In this document: positions 14,193-22,235 of the stretch, piece by piece
Position numbering within the stretch: the stretch's first letter is position 1
Layout of the letters: each line of letters starts with the position of its first letter
The notes under the pieces: generated by a model
Databases searched by the model: none
What the model saw: only the letters and a program-made list of their open reading frames with translations
What the model was told of the DNA's origin: nothing
NCBI GenBank assembly: GCA_023391075.1
Contig: JAEWBQ010000018.1
Span: 1-32,472, forward strand
From: Candidatus Parcubacteria bacterium
GTDB taxonomy: Bacteria > Patescibacteriota > Saccharimonadia > Saccharimonadales > Saccharimonadaceae
Length of the DNA: 32,472 nucleotides
Reading direction: 5' to 3'
Made by a program: the position numbers and the translations under genes

Positions 14193-14498
14193 ATGAATCT
14201 CTCTGAGGCTCGCCGAGTATTCAACGTTGACGAGACAGCAACCGAGCAGATGCTAACCGCCCGGTATCGCACATTGGCCCGGCTACATCATCCAGACATG
14301 GCCGGTAACAGCACTTGCATGACCGACTTTGCCACCATCAATACCGCCTATGTAGTACTTAGGGAAGAGGCAAGAAGACTAATAGTAGCACCAGTGGAAT
14401 CGACCGATGCGTCCCCACGTGATGCATGGCTCTACACACGGCTGCGTCAGTACACAGCGCCCGTCACTGAAGGTCTACTCATCGATCTCTACCTATAG
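14193..14498 (+). CDS. J-domain (DnaJ-like) protein
   Basis: A 101-residue protein whose first 65 residues form a J domain: helix II with the basic YRTLARLH, the invariant His33-Pro34-Asp35 loop, and helix III with FATINTAYVVLRE. It would stimulate the ATPase of a DnaK-type Hsp70. The Gly/Phe region, zinc finger and substrate-binding domains of full DnaJ are absent, so it is a short class C type partner. The C-terminal 35 residues (WLYTRLRQYTAP onward) are unassigned. Confidence 0.85.
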   Translation: MNLSEARRVFNVDETATEQMLTARYRTLARLHHPDMAGNSTCMTDFATINTAYVVLREEARRLIVAPVESTDASPRDAWLYTRLRQYTAPVTEGLLIDLYL

Positions 14499-14515
14499 AA
14501 GCTGCCTCACAGAGA

Positions 14516-14535
14516 CGCCCCGCGCATGCGGGGCG
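14516..14535 (+). terminator. GC-rich hairpin after the J-domain gene
   Basis: CGCCCCGC and GCGGGGCG form a perfect 8-bp stem with a GCAT loop. Only a weak T tract (ATTCT) follows, so it may be a weak terminator, and it could serve either strand between convergent genes. Confidence 0.5.
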
Positions 14536-14580
14536 ATTCTCATATCCGGGGGACTGCTTCGCTATGCGAGAGCAGAGCGC

Positions 14581-15381
14581 CTATGCGGCCGCTTCAACAA
14601 CTTGTGTAACGGCGGCAATATATGCATTATTGAGCTCATGTCCACCACGTACAATCATCAATTTTGCATGACCATTCGACTCTGTCACCGCTTTTAGATT
14701 TGCTTTGATGACAAGCGGATCAAGTCGCCCGTGAATGATATGAATCGGCTTACTAATACGCTGCACGTCGTTAAGGGCTGTCTGGTCAACGATACCGGCT
14801 TCAAGCGCCGACATAAACACCGCCACGTTATCACGGGTGATGTGAAAGGCGCTGCCTGTAATCTTGAGCTTGTCAACGAATGACGAGATATCGACGACAC
14901 GTTTAGGGTTATCGATCATCAGTCGATAAATCGACGTCAGGATCTTATTAGGATTCGGCAATAAGCGGCGACGCTGTTCGGCGTTATAAATTGGCGGACT
15001 ACATAAAATTAGTGACTTGACGAAAAAAGGGAAGCTCCGAGCAATGTCGATTGCGACGAGACTGCCCATGGAGTGGCCAATCATGACGACGGGGTGCCGC
15101 ACCCCGCGTCGAAATAGCGTCGTCACGACTGAGCGCGCCTGTACGCGGATATCATACGTCAACCATGCAGGGGCCGGCGACCGCCCGAAACCAAGCAGAT
15201 CCACCGATATGATGCGTACATCTTCGGGCAGCCGTTCAATCAGCCGATCCCACGTCGCGCCCGTATCACCGATGCCATGCAGCAGCACGATCGTCATACG
15301 TGGGCGCCGCGGCCGTTGATCGACATGCACATGCAGCGAATAGGGTAGGCGGAGATACCGGTGAAACAGTGCGTCAAACAT
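14581..15381 (-). CDS. alpha/beta-fold hydrolase
   Basis: A 266-residue alpha/beta hydrolase. Oxyanion segment LLHGIGDTGATWD (about 33-45), nucleophile Ser104 in GHSMG, acid Asp221 in HGRLDP and His248 in GGHEL form a complete triad. A helical cap lies about 135-200. The enzyme is probably cytoplasmic, since there is no signal peptide, and acts on an unknown ester, lactone or similar bond. The ATG at 15381 follows a TATAAT box by seven bases. Confidence 0.87.
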   Translation of the reverse strand: MFDALFHRYLRLPYSLHVHVDQRPRRPRMTIVLLHGIGDTGATWDRLIERLPEDVRIISVDLLGFGRSPAPAWLTYDIRVQARSVVTTLFRRGVRHPVVMIGHSMGSLVAIDIARSFPFFVKSLILCSPPIYNAEQRRRLLPNPNKILTSIYRLMIDNPKRVVDISSFVDKLKITGSAFHITRDNVAVFMSALEAGIVDQTALNDVQRISKPIHIIHGRLDPLVIKANLKAVTESNGHAKLMIVRGGHELNNAYIAAVTQVVEAAA

Positions 15382-15388
15382 AGATACT

Positions 15389-15394
15389 ATTATA
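15389..15394 (-). promoter_or_regulatory. -10 box, leaderless, for the alpha/beta hydrolase
   Basis: TATAAT on the minus strand, seven bases before the ATG at 15381. Confidence 0.7.
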
Positions 15395-15421
15395 CAAATC
15401 TCTGATGGGCGCCGTCATGGT

Positions 15422-16156
15422 CTATTTGGGCATCGTATATTTGCCGGCTTGATCGACCAAACGCTTGCCATTGGCTGCATCAAACCAGTAGCGATACGCG
15501 AAACTAAGCGGATCATGCCGCTCGTCCCACATAACATGGACGTACCGGACGTAATTAAGCGTTTGGGTGTCGTAATCGGTTAGCCCCTGCCAGCCATGGA
15601 GGCGATACGCCCGCGCCGCAGCGAATCCACCATTATAACTCGCCGCCACGAGCCGGACGGTTTCATCCCACGAAGGTCCCTGCGGCAACTCGCCGAGTTC
15701 GTTCGTCAGGTAGCGCAGATAGGCCGCGCCGAATTCTATACTTGTATCTGGGTCATAGAGATCATACTTGTCGCGCTTATCTTTAACGATGCGGTGCGCG
15801 ATATCACCAGCCGTCGGATCGGTAATTTGCATTAATCCTTTGGCTACGCCGCTACTGGCATGAGGATCGCCACCAGATTCAACTGTCATAATGATCGCCA
15901 CGAGATTCGGGTCAATGTGATATTCGGCAGCATACTTTTCGATCTTTGGCCGCCACCGCTTAACGGTGTCTGGTAACCACGGAGTCGTCAAGCGTCCTTC
16001 AGCCTCACCGCTCCCAGGTGACAGCGGCACGGCTCCACTCTCTAGCCGCGATGCTACATTTATGCCGAGGAGTGTCACGAATACGCCGATCGACAGGGCA
16101 GTTGCCCCCAGGAGCACCTCACGACGTTTAGGTCTCAGTTTCCACCGTTTGCTCAT
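15422..16156 (-). CDS. SLT-type lytic transglycosylase, copy 1
   Basis: A 244-residue membrane-anchored lytic transglycosylase that cleaves peptidoglycan glycan strands. Basic N-terminus, membrane helix (about 14-34), then the SLT domain (about 62-190). Catalytic Glu93 lies in VESGGDP, followed by GVAKGLMQI, then FGAAYLRYL, then AASYNGG. A frame extension to 16189 exists, but the promoter six bases before 16156 fixes the start. It is paralogous to the next gene upstream in transcription order and shares the order WLPxxVxxWxP, IDPNLVAII and SYDL/KYDL-xDPxTSIEFG. Confidence 0.88.
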   Translation of the reverse strand: MSKRWKLRPKRREVLLGATALSIGVFVTLLGINVASRLESGAVPLSPGSGEAEGRLTTPWLPDTVKRWRPKIEKYAAEYHIDPNLVAIIMTVESGGDPHASSGVAKGLMQITDPTAGDIAHRIVKDKRDKYDLYDPDTSIEFGAAYLRYLTNELGELPQGPSWDETVRLVAASYNGGFAAARAYRLHGWQGLTDYDTQTLNYVRYVHVMWDERHDPLSFAYRYWFDAANGKRLVDQAGKYTMPK

Positions 16157-16162
16157 ATATCC

Positions 16163-16168
16163 ATTATA
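16163..16168 (-). promoter_or_regulatory. -10 box, leaderless, for lytic transglycosylase copy 1
   Basis: TATAAT on the minus strand, six bases before the ATG at 16156, and 24 bases after the stop codon of the paralogue. Confidence 0.7.
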
Positions 16169-16192
16169 CCGTGCTATCGCCCGACACAACGA

Positions 16193-16942
16193 TTACAATG
16201 TCGTTCCGCTCAAGCGATCCCGGTAAGACTTAGGCATTTCTTTATCGCGCATTTGCCACATCTCAAGCGCTGTATAGGCATAAGTAAACGTTTCCATACT
16301 GTATTCTTTGAGCCCGTCAAGTTTGCGATCCTGATAGACTTTACCGGCCTGTGACCCTCCGTTATAACTTGCCGCCACTGAGATAACGGTTTCGTCCCAC
16401 GTCGGGCCCTGGGACGGGTCGGTAAAGGTGTTGATAAGATTCCCCAGGTACGCGGTACCGAACTCGATGCTCGTCTCGGGATCGTTAAGGTCATACGAGC
16501 CACGGGGTGACAGCAGGAGCCTTCTCGTCATGATATCCTTGGCTGTCGGCTCAGTGACTTGCATTAGGCCTTTAGCACCCTTTGAACTCACCGCCTGCGG
16601 ATCACCCTCGGATTCAAGGGCTAGAATAATTGCGACAAGATTCGGATCGATTTCATATTGTAACGCATATTTCGTCACCAACGGATTCCATTGGGTGACC
16701 GACTTAGGCAGCCAATGGATAACTATATGATCCTTGGCGTCGCCTTCGCCCGGGGTCAGTGCCACCTCACGCTTTAAACGCTCCGCTTCTTCATCGGCAG
16801 CTTGTTTACGGCCACGTTCGGCCCCTACGGCCTCTCCAAGTACCGCACCAACTCCGATACTCGTCACAGCAACTATCCCCATTCCCACGAGAAGTCGCCT
16901 TCGATCAAGTGGTAGCTGCTCTAACTTGCCAAATATCTCCAT
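16193..16942 (-). CDS. SLT-type lytic transglycosylase, copy 2
   Basis: A 249-residue paralogue of the neighbouring enzyme. Membrane helix about 16-36, a charged linker (ADEEAERLKREVA), then the SLT domain (about 78-210) with catalytic Glu110 in LESEGDP, KGAKGLMQV, FGTAYLGNL and AASYNGG. It should cut peptidoglycan strands at the cell surface. The frame extends to 17041, but the TATAAT box six bases before 16942 and an upstream gene on the other strand support the shorter form. The tandem copies each keep a separate promoter, so they can be expressed independently. Confidence 0.88.
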   Translation of the reverse strand: MEIFGKLEQLPLDRRRLLVGMGIVAVTSIGVGAVLGEAVGAERGRKQAADEEAERLKREVALTPGEGDAKDHIVIHWLPKSVTQWNPLVTKYALQYEIDPNLVAIILALESEGDPQAVSSKGAKGLMQVTEPTAKDIMTRRLLLSPRGSYDLNDPETSIEFGTAYLGNLINTFTDPSQGPTWDETVISVAASYNGGSQAGKVYQDRKLDGLKEYSMETFTYAYTALEMWQMRDKEMPKSYRDRLSGTTL

Positions 16943-16948
16943 GTAATT

Positions 16949-16954
16949 ATTATA
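16949..16954 (-). promoter_or_regulatory. -10 box, leaderless, for lytic transglycosylase copy 2
   Basis: TATAAT on the minus strand, six bases before the ATG at 16942. Confidence 0.7.
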
Positions 16955-17011
16955 TGCCGCTTTGAATAACCCGAAAACACAGCGTCCGTGACAAACATAA
17001 GCCAAATGGCG

Positions 17012-17017
17012 CATACT
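17012..17017 (+). promoter_or_regulatory. -10 box, leaderless, for the DUF457 gene
   Basis: CATACT, six bases before the ATG at 17024. One mismatch in the first T makes it weaker than the others. It is divergent from the promoter at 16949-16954. Confidence 0.5.
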
Positions 17018-17023
17018 AGAACA

Positions 17024-17599
17024 ATGATTAGTCGCACCCACGATCTTGCTGCCATCACCACACTTGGAGCTGTCGCGATGCTCACGCCCCTGCCGACACT
17101 TAATCTTGCGACCGTACTCCTAGCCGTACTCGCGAACCAGATCGGTGGCATTGCGCCTGATATCGATCAGCCGACGGCACCGTTTTGGCGCAACCTGCCA
17201 ATTGGCGGGGTAGTCGGGCGCATTGTCGATAAAATGCTTGGCGGCCACCGTTTCATCACGCACTCGCTCGTCGGCCTGGCGCTATTCGGGTTCTTGGCGC
17301 ATCTACTTCTTCAAGCGCTGCAGCCGATCATGCCGACCATCGATACATGGATTGTCTGGCTGGCGTTCATCATCGGCATGGTATCGCACCTCATTATGGA
17401 CAGCTTCACGAAAGAAGGTGTGCCATGGCTGCTGCCGATACCTATCAAATTCGGTTTTCCGCCGCAGCGGCAGTTTCGTATTACCACGGGCAAATTCATC
17501 GAATCGTGGCTGATTCTACCCGGCCTGCTCGTACTCGACATCTGGTATGTCAGTACTCACTATCACGCCGTGGTCGCGCTGATACGAACCTGGCTATGA
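17024..17599 (+). CDS. DUF457 (YdjM-like) membrane-bound metal-dependent hydrolase
   Basis: A 191-residue membrane protein of the YdjM/DUF457 family. Conserved metal-site residues are an N-terminal His (MISRTHDLAA), APDIDQP (about 43-49), HRFITHSL (about 74-81) and SHLIMDSFTKEGVPWLLP (about 122-139). The family is linked to membrane phospholipid or biofilm-related functions, but the reaction is unproven. The ATG at 17024 is preferred over the GTG at 16988 because of the -10 box and because family members carry the first His near residue 6. The stop overlaps the convergent PCMT gene (CTATGA, 17594-17599). Confidence 0.83.
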   Translation: MISRTHDLAAITTLGAVAMLTPLPTLNLATVLLAVLANQIGGIAPDIDQPTAPFWRNLPIGGVVGRIVDKMLGGHRFITHSLVGLALFGFLAHLLLQALQPIMPTIDTWIVWLAFIIGMVSHLIMDSFTKEGVPWLLPIPIKFGFPPQRQFRITTGKFIESWLILPGLLVLDIWYVSTHYHAVVALIRTWL

Positions 17600-18160
17600 G
17601 CCACGCACAAGCGGAACGAATACATACCCGCCGTGTCGTCGGGTGTCATATCGCTCAGCGGTTCGTCTCGTAATGACTAAAATATCCTGGCGCACCGGAA
17701 TCACGAGCTTACCACCAATCGCAAGCTGACCTATCAACTCGTGCGGTAAATCTGCAGCGGCCGCACTGACCAGGATCCGGTCGTAAGGCGTAGCCTTTGG
17801 CCAACCGAACAGCTTGCCTGCGCGGTGAAACTCGGCGTTCGCGACACCTGCTTCATCGCAGTGGTGCCGGCCCATTTTGACAAGCGCGGGCAGCAGCTCC
17901 ACGGCGATGACATGTCCATGTACCCCCACGAGCGCGCTCAGCAGGGCGGTCGTCCATCCTGATCCGGAGCCAATGTCGCACACACGTTGCCCCTCATGAA
18001 CATCGAGCCATTCAAGCATCTGGCGTACCGTACTCGGCTGACTGTTGGTTTGCCCGTGTCCGATCGGCAGCGGCCGGTCATCATCAGCCCAACCTCGGAC
18101 GGTCGGTGGAAGAAACCGACCGCGAGGATAGCGTGCAAATGCCTCGTCGATGGTTGTCAT
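17594..18160 (-). CDS. protein-L-isoaspartate O-methyltransferase-like protein
   Basis: A 188-residue SAM-dependent methyltransferase of the PCMT family, which starts repair of isoaspartyl residues in damaged proteins. Typical features: RFLPP (15-19), LPIGHGQTNSQPSTVRQML (about 31-49, usual GQTISQP with Ile replaced by Asn), SAM motif CDIGSGSGWTTALL (about 61-74) and VIAVELLPAL. The enzyme is shorter than the usual 205-220 residues. The Asn change in the substrate loop leaves some doubt about specificity. The start is set by TATACT six bases upstream. Confidence 0.85.
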   Translation of the reverse strand: MTTIDEAFARYPRGRFLPPTVRGWADDDRPLPIGHGQTNSQPSTVRQMLEWLDVHEGQRVCDIGSGSGWTTALLSALVGVHGHVIAVELLPALVKMGRHHCDEAGVANAEFHRAGKLFGWPKATPYDRILVSAAAADLPHELIGQLAIGGKLVIPVRQDILVITRRTAERYDTRRHGGYVFVPLVRGS

Positions 18161-18166
18161 ACCTCT

Positions 18167-18172
18167 AGTATA
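18167..18172 (-). promoter_or_regulatory. -10 box, leaderless, for the PCMT-like gene
   Basis: TATACT on the minus strand, six bases before the ATG at 18160. Confidence 0.7.
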
Positions 18173-18178
18173 GATCTG

Positions 18179-19195
18179 CTAGTAGATTGTTTCCACATCA
18201 GCGGACGCAGCGCGCTTGGATGCAACGATCGACAGCACGATAATCGCGACGCCCGCGATACCAGGAATTGCTTCCGGCAGCGACACGAACAGGCTCGCCA
18301 GCAGGAATAATGCCAACAGCCCAATCGTATAGTGTGCGCCGTGCTCTAGATATCGATAGCGATGCAGCGTCCTATGATGCACCATATAGAGCGTGAACGA
18401 GCGCACCCAGAGCGCACCAACACCCAGACCGAGTGCGATCAGCACGACGTTATAGGTGATCGCAAACGCACCAATGACACCGTCGAGGCTAAAGCTTGCA
18501 TCGAGCACTTCAAGGTACAAGAAACTGATGAGCCCTGCGATGCCGGTTTTTGCGTCCAAACTTCCTGAATCTTGACGACGACCAAACAGGGCAGTCACTC
18601 CCTTTATCGCTAAGTACAATATAATGCCGACGAGGCCTGCCTGTAACGTCTCGCCAGGGTGATGATTGATAGGCAGTAGAGCGATGATAACTGTCGTGAG
18701 GCCACAGAGTAGCGCCGGCATCCATACATACCCGATCTTTTGTAAACCAGACTCAAATCTGCCTAGCCAACGAGCATCGCGCCCTTTGTCCATAAAGAAG
18801 TCGAGTGCCAACATGAGTAGGAAAATACCACCGAACGACGCGATGCTTGGATGTGCCGCGTGCAGGTGAGCCGCATACTGATGTGGGTCATGCAGCGCCA
18901 AATCGAGCACCGACTGCCACGAAAGCTGCGCCCCGAGCATCACTACGACAATCGGGAAGACGATGCGCATCCCAAAGACCGCAATCACGATGCCAAGCGT
19001 CATGAACATCCGTCGCCAGAACAAACTCATCGTATGAAGGATACGAGCATTGATGATAGCGTTGTCGAAGCTGAACGTCATCTCGATGACAATCAGCGCT
19101 AGTGTCACCAGCGCCGCCTGGATGCCAAGCGTCACGCCAACGAAGCCAAGCGCGATAAGGCTAATGAGCGTCGGAACGATAAAGAATTTTCGCAT
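18179..19195 (-). CDS. DUF475 (TerC-related) membrane protein
   Basis: A 338-residue membrane protein of the DUF475 family, related to TerC/Alx, which includes metal-ion (manganese) exporters and tellurite-resistance proteins. About eight or nine helices. The signature acidic helices are present: IEMTFSFDNAIINA (about 37-50) and LEVLDASFSLDGVIGAFAIT (about 223-242), plus EHGAHYTIG near the end. The paired Asp/Glu in the helices would form a cation site. Transport activity is inferred from the superfamily only. It is independently transcribed. Confidence 0.83.
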   Translation of the reverse strand: MRKFFIVPTLISLIALGFVGVTLGIQAALVTLALIVIEMTFSFDNAIINARILHTMSLFWRRMFMTLGIVIAVFGMRIVFPIVVVMLGAQLSWQSVLDLALHDPHQYAAHLHAAHPSIASFGGIFLLMLALDFFMDKGRDARWLGRFESGLQKIGYVWMPALLCGLTTVIIALLPINHHPGETLQAGLVGIILYLAIKGVTALFGRRQDSGSLDAKTGIAGLISFLYLEVLDASFSLDGVIGAFAITYNVVLIALGLGVGALWVRSFTLYMVHHRTLHRYRYLEHGAHYTIGLLALFLLASLFVSLPEAIPGIAGVAIIVLSIVASKRAASADVETIY

Positions 19196-19204
19196 ATGCT
19201 TTTC

Positions 19205-19210
19205 ATTATA
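19205..19210 (-). promoter_or_regulatory. -10 box, near-leaderless, for the DUF475 gene
   Basis: TATAAT on the minus strand, nine bases before the ATG at 19195; predicted leader of about 3 nt. Confidence 0.65.
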
Positions 19211-19255
19211 CAGGCCGAGTCACGACAAAGGGTGCCTATCGCGTCACCTTTTTGC

Positions 19256-19261
19256 TATACT
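19256..19261 (+). promoter_or_regulatory. -10 box, leaderless, for the P-loop kinase
   Basis: TTTTTGCTATACT, with TATACT seven bases before the ATG at 19269; extended -10 (TGC). Confidence 0.7.
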
Positions 19262-19268
19262 GTCATAT

Positions 19269-19868
19269 ATGAAATCATTAAGTCTTAATCAGCCGCACGT
19301 GATTGTCATGGTGGGGGTGCCTGGCAGCGGGAAGACTTTTTTTGCCGAAAAATTCGCTGAAACCTTCCACGCGCCATATCTGAATCGTGATCGCATCAAT
19401 GAGCTCGTCAATGATGCGGCACTCGCCGACGAACTGGTCATGCTGCAATACGAAGAATTTCTCAAGACACGTCACACGTTGATCCTCGAAGGCCCGACCG
19501 GCACTCGCACCGAGCGCGCGGAAATCGTCAAACTTGCTCGTCGCGCCGGTTACGCGACGCTCTTCGTATGGGTACAGACCGATCCGATGGCCGCCAAGAT
19601 GCGCAGCCTGCGACCCGCCAAGGATAGCGATTACCAAGCAATCAGCAGCGACGAATATAACGCGCGCCTCGAGCGCTTTAATCCGCCACACGCTATCGAA
19701 AAACCGGTCGTTATCAGCGGCAAACATACCTATGCTACCCAAGTACGCGTCGTCCTTCAGCGCCTGAGCGGGCCTCGCGGCGACATCGCCGGCCACGCAC
19801 GGCCACCTATCCGACCCGACACGCCGCCCGAGCAGCGCCCGAATCGCCGCAATATCGCAATTTTATAG
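19269..19868 (+). CDS. P-loop kinase (AAA_33 / zeta-toxin-like ATP-binding protein)
   Basis: A 199-residue small kinase. Walker A GVPGSGKT (16-23), a substrate Asp in LNRDRINE (about 38-45), EGPTGTRTER (about 77-86) where related kinases bind substrate, and a LID-like VWVQTDPMAAKMRSL (about 101-115) with arginines. It belongs to the AAA_33 group of predicted polynucleotide, sugar or small-molecule kinases; the acceptor is unknown. The C-terminal tail is Pro/Arg-rich. The start is set by the promoter; an upstream extension to 19050 would run through the promoter. The next gene follows by nine bases and shares its transcript. Confidence 0.8.
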   Translation: MKSLSLNQPHVIVMVGVPGSGKTFFAEKFAETFHAPYLNRDRINELVNDAALADELVMLQYEEFLKTRHTLILEGPTGTRTERAEIVKLARRAGYATLFVWVQTDPMAAKMRSLRPAKDSDYQAISSDEYNARLERFNPPHAIEKPVVISGKHTYATQVRVVLQRLSGPRGDIAGHARPPIRPDTPPEQRPNRRNIAIL

Positions 19869-19877
19869 GAGAACCCT

Positions 19878-20573
19878 ATGTCTAGTATTGTCGACGAAGA
19901 GTTCGGCACCATTACGCTCAGGCGAAGTGCCCGTGCGACCCACGTGCGGGTTCGGGTTGCACCCGACGGGCGGCTGCGCGCCTCGCTGCCGCTCTACGCA
20001 CCACTATTCCTCGTCAAACGGTTGATTAAGAGTTCGCGGCCACAGCTCCGCGCCATGCTCGAAGAGCAGCACCCGAAGACCCGTTACGAGCCGGGCATGC
20101 AAATTGGCAAAAGCCACACGCTTGTCGTACGTGCTAGCTCGCGCTCACAACCACGCATCGCCCGTCATGGCCAGCAAATCATCGCTGAGCTGCCGAGCGG
20201 CATGACACTCGACACGCCAGCACTGCAGCGAGAGCTGCGCGATGCCGTCATTGGCGCCCTGAGAGTTGAAGCGAAAAGCTATCTGCCCAAACGCCTCGGG
20301 TACCTTGCCGCGCAGCACGGCTATGTCTACGAAAAGGTGCGGTTTTCGCATGCTGGCAGCCGATGGGGAAGCTGTAGTAGCACCGGGACGATCAGCCTAA
20401 ATATCGCCCTCATGAAGCTGCCGTTCGAATTGATCGATTACGTCATCATCCACGAGCTCTCCCATACGCGCCATCTCAATCACTCCAGCGACTTCTGGAC
20501 CGAGGTCGCAGTAGGCGACCCAGCATACCGCCTTCACCGTGACCAGCTCAAAAAAGAATCGCCATCTATTTAA
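19878..20573 (+). CDS. YgjP-like (DUF45) metallopeptidase
   Basis: A 231-residue zinc-dependent hydrolase of the YgjP/M48-like family. The C-terminal half carries RWGSCSSTGTISLNIALM, then DYVIIHELSHTRHLNHS, with zinc ligands H192 and H196, catalytic E193 and the conserved NHS-x-x-FW. The N-terminal half is beta-rich and basic. The substrate is unknown; bacterial YgjP is linked to restriction-modification loci in some genomes, but none is seen here. AGGAG lies six bases before the ATG. It is transcribed with the kinase. Confidence 0.87.
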   Translation: MSSIVDEEFGTITLRRSARATHVRVRVAPDGRLRASLPLYAPLFLVKRLIKSSRPQLRAMLEEQHPKTRYEPGMQIGKSHTLVVRASSRSQPRIARHGQQIIAELPSGMTLDTPALQRELRDAVIGALRVEAKSYLPKRLGYLAAQHGYVYEKVRFSHAGSRWGSCSSTGTISLNIALMKLPFELIDYVIIHELSHTRHLNHSSDFWTEVAVGDPAYRLHRDQLKKESPSI

Positions 20574-20591
20574 AAAGCTTATACTTCCAGG

Positions 20592-20597
20592 TATAAT
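20592..20597 (+). promoter_or_regulatory. -10 box, leaderless, for the histidine kinase
   Basis: TATAAT, six bases before the ATG at 20604. Confidence 0.7.
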
Positions 20598-20603
20598 GAC
20601 CCT

Positions 20604-22235
20604 ATGTTTAGTGGTGGGGTAGTTATTAATACGCGTACGGCGCAGGTAGTCCGTATGGCGGCGCTTATTTTACCGCTGATCCTTCTGGCCTACGGCTTCC
20701 TGATCAAATTCAACATCGTCGACCGTTCGCACTATCTGAGCGACTCAGCCTTTTACTTGATCTTGGCGCCGTGGCTCCTTCTTGCCGTCGCGCAGTTTGC
20801 GATGACGAAACAAACCAAGCGATCCATAGCGTTTCGCGTCGTCGTCTACCACGTATTATCGAGTTTGTATATTTTGTGCGTCTCAGGATTCGCGATGCCA
20901 TTTATTGCCGCATGGATCCTCCTATTCCTAGGCAGCTATGCGTATTTCTCATTTGGCGGCTTGCGCCTGAGTGTAGCGGTTTTCGTCCTGACTGGGCTAG
21001 CAGATATCGTCATGCATTTCGGGCATACGGACGAGAATATGGTCACCATCATGGCCGTTCTCGCCACACTGGCTGTGGGATTGTCAATCGCCTCGATGGG
21101 GCGCGCTCAAGAAGTCAACAGCGCGGAGCTTAACCGCACCAAAGCCGAGGGCAACCTGCAGCGCGACCGCGTCCTCACCATCGTCAACAACCTAGCAGAT
21201 GCCGTCCTCAGTACCGACCAGCATGGCATTATCCGCGTATATAACGCGGCCATGCTGAACCTTCTTGATACCAACGAGAGCCCTAACGGCCATCATATTG
21301 ATAAAACCATCACGCTTCAGACGAGCGAAGGCGAAGCCCTAGCCCTCGGTGACTACCTTAAAGGCCTCAAAAGTACCACTGTCCGCGACGACCTCCGGTT
21401 TGACATCGAAGGCGAGTCGATGCGCATCGAGCTGACGGCGTCACCGATTCACGGCACCTATAGCCACTCTCAAAAGGCCGCCCGTAACGACGGCTACGTC
21501 TTGATCATGCGTGACATCACCAAGGCAAAGAGTCTCGAGGAAGAGCGTGACGAATTCATCAGCGTCGTCAGCCATGAGCTCCGCACGCCGATTACCGTCG
21601 CCGAAGGCACGATAAGTAACGTACAACTCATGCTTGACCGCCCCGACACAGCCAAGGCCGTACTTAAGGGCGCGATCGATACCGCTCACGAGCAAGTCAT
21701 CTTCCTTGCCAAAATGGTTAATGATCTGTCGACGCTATCGCGCGCCGAACGTGGTGTCGCCGACGAGGCGGAACTTATCAATGTTCGGTCGCTCGCCACT
21801 GATTTATACAAAGAATACGCACCGCAGGCCCGCAAAAAGAAACTCACTCTTGATCTCGATATCGCCGGCCACCTTGGGCATGTCACTGCTAGTCCGCTAT
21901 ACCTCAAAGAGTTGCTCCAAAACTTCATCACGAATTCGATCAAATACACCAAAGAGGGAACGATTACGCTTCATATCGAACGAAGTGGCGATCAGCTGGC
22001 GTTTACCGTCAAAGACACCGGCATCGGTATCAGCAAAACCGACCAGGTCAAAGTATTTAACAAGTTCTATCGCTCCGAGGATTACCGCACCCGCGAAACA
22101 GGCGGTACGGGTCTGGGCCTGTATGTCGCTGCCAAACTTGCCAAAAAGCTCGGTACGCAGATCGAACTCAAGAGCCGCCTCAATCACGGTTCGGCCTTTA
22201 GCTTCAGCCTGCCTGTGGCTGACAAAACGAAATAA
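20604..22235 (+). CDS. membrane histidine kinase with PAS domain, orphan
   Basis: A 543-residue sensor kinase. Residues 1-175 contain about six membrane helices with little outside them, typical of sensors that read membrane state. A short coiled linker is followed by a PAS domain (about 195-305, starting VNNLADAVLSTDQHGII). HisKA carries His324 in VVSHELRTP. The HATPase_c domain has the N box (FITNSIKYTKEG), G1 (VKDTGIGI) and G2 (TGGTGLGLYVA). All catalytic boxes are intact. No response regulator lies nearby, so its partner must be elsewhere. The TAA abuts the convergent GT2 stop. Confidence 0.9.
   Translation: MFSGGVVINTRTAQVVRMAALILPLILLAYGFLIKFNIVDRSHYLSDSAFYLILAPWLLLAVAQFAMTKQTKRSIAFRVVVYHVLSSLYILCVSGFAMPFIAAWILLFLGSYAYFSFGGLRLSVAVFVLTGLADIVMHFGHTDENMVTIMAVLATLAVGLSIASMGRAQEVNSAELNRTKAEGNLQRDRVLTIVNNLADAVLSTDQHGIIRVYNAAMLNLLDTNESPNGHHIDKTITLQTSEGEALALGDYLKGLKSTTVRDDLRFDIEGESMRIELTASPIHGTYSHSQKAARNDGYVLIMRDITKAKSLEEERDEFISVVSHELRTPITVAEGTISNVQLMLDRPDTAKAVLKGAIDTAHEQVIFLAKMVNDLSTLSRAERGVADEAELINVRSLATDLYKEYAPQARKKKLTLDLDIAGHLGHVTASPLYLKELLQNFITNSIKYTKEGTITLHIERSGDQLAFTVKDTGIGISKTDQVKVFNKFYRSEDYRTRETGGTGLGLYVAAKLAKKLGTQIELKSRLNHGSAFSFSLPVADKTK

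Noticed and set aside
18362..19102. Plus-strand frames antisense to the DUF475 gene
   Set aside because: Hydrophilic, His/Arg-rich translations typical of the reverse strand of membrane protein genes.
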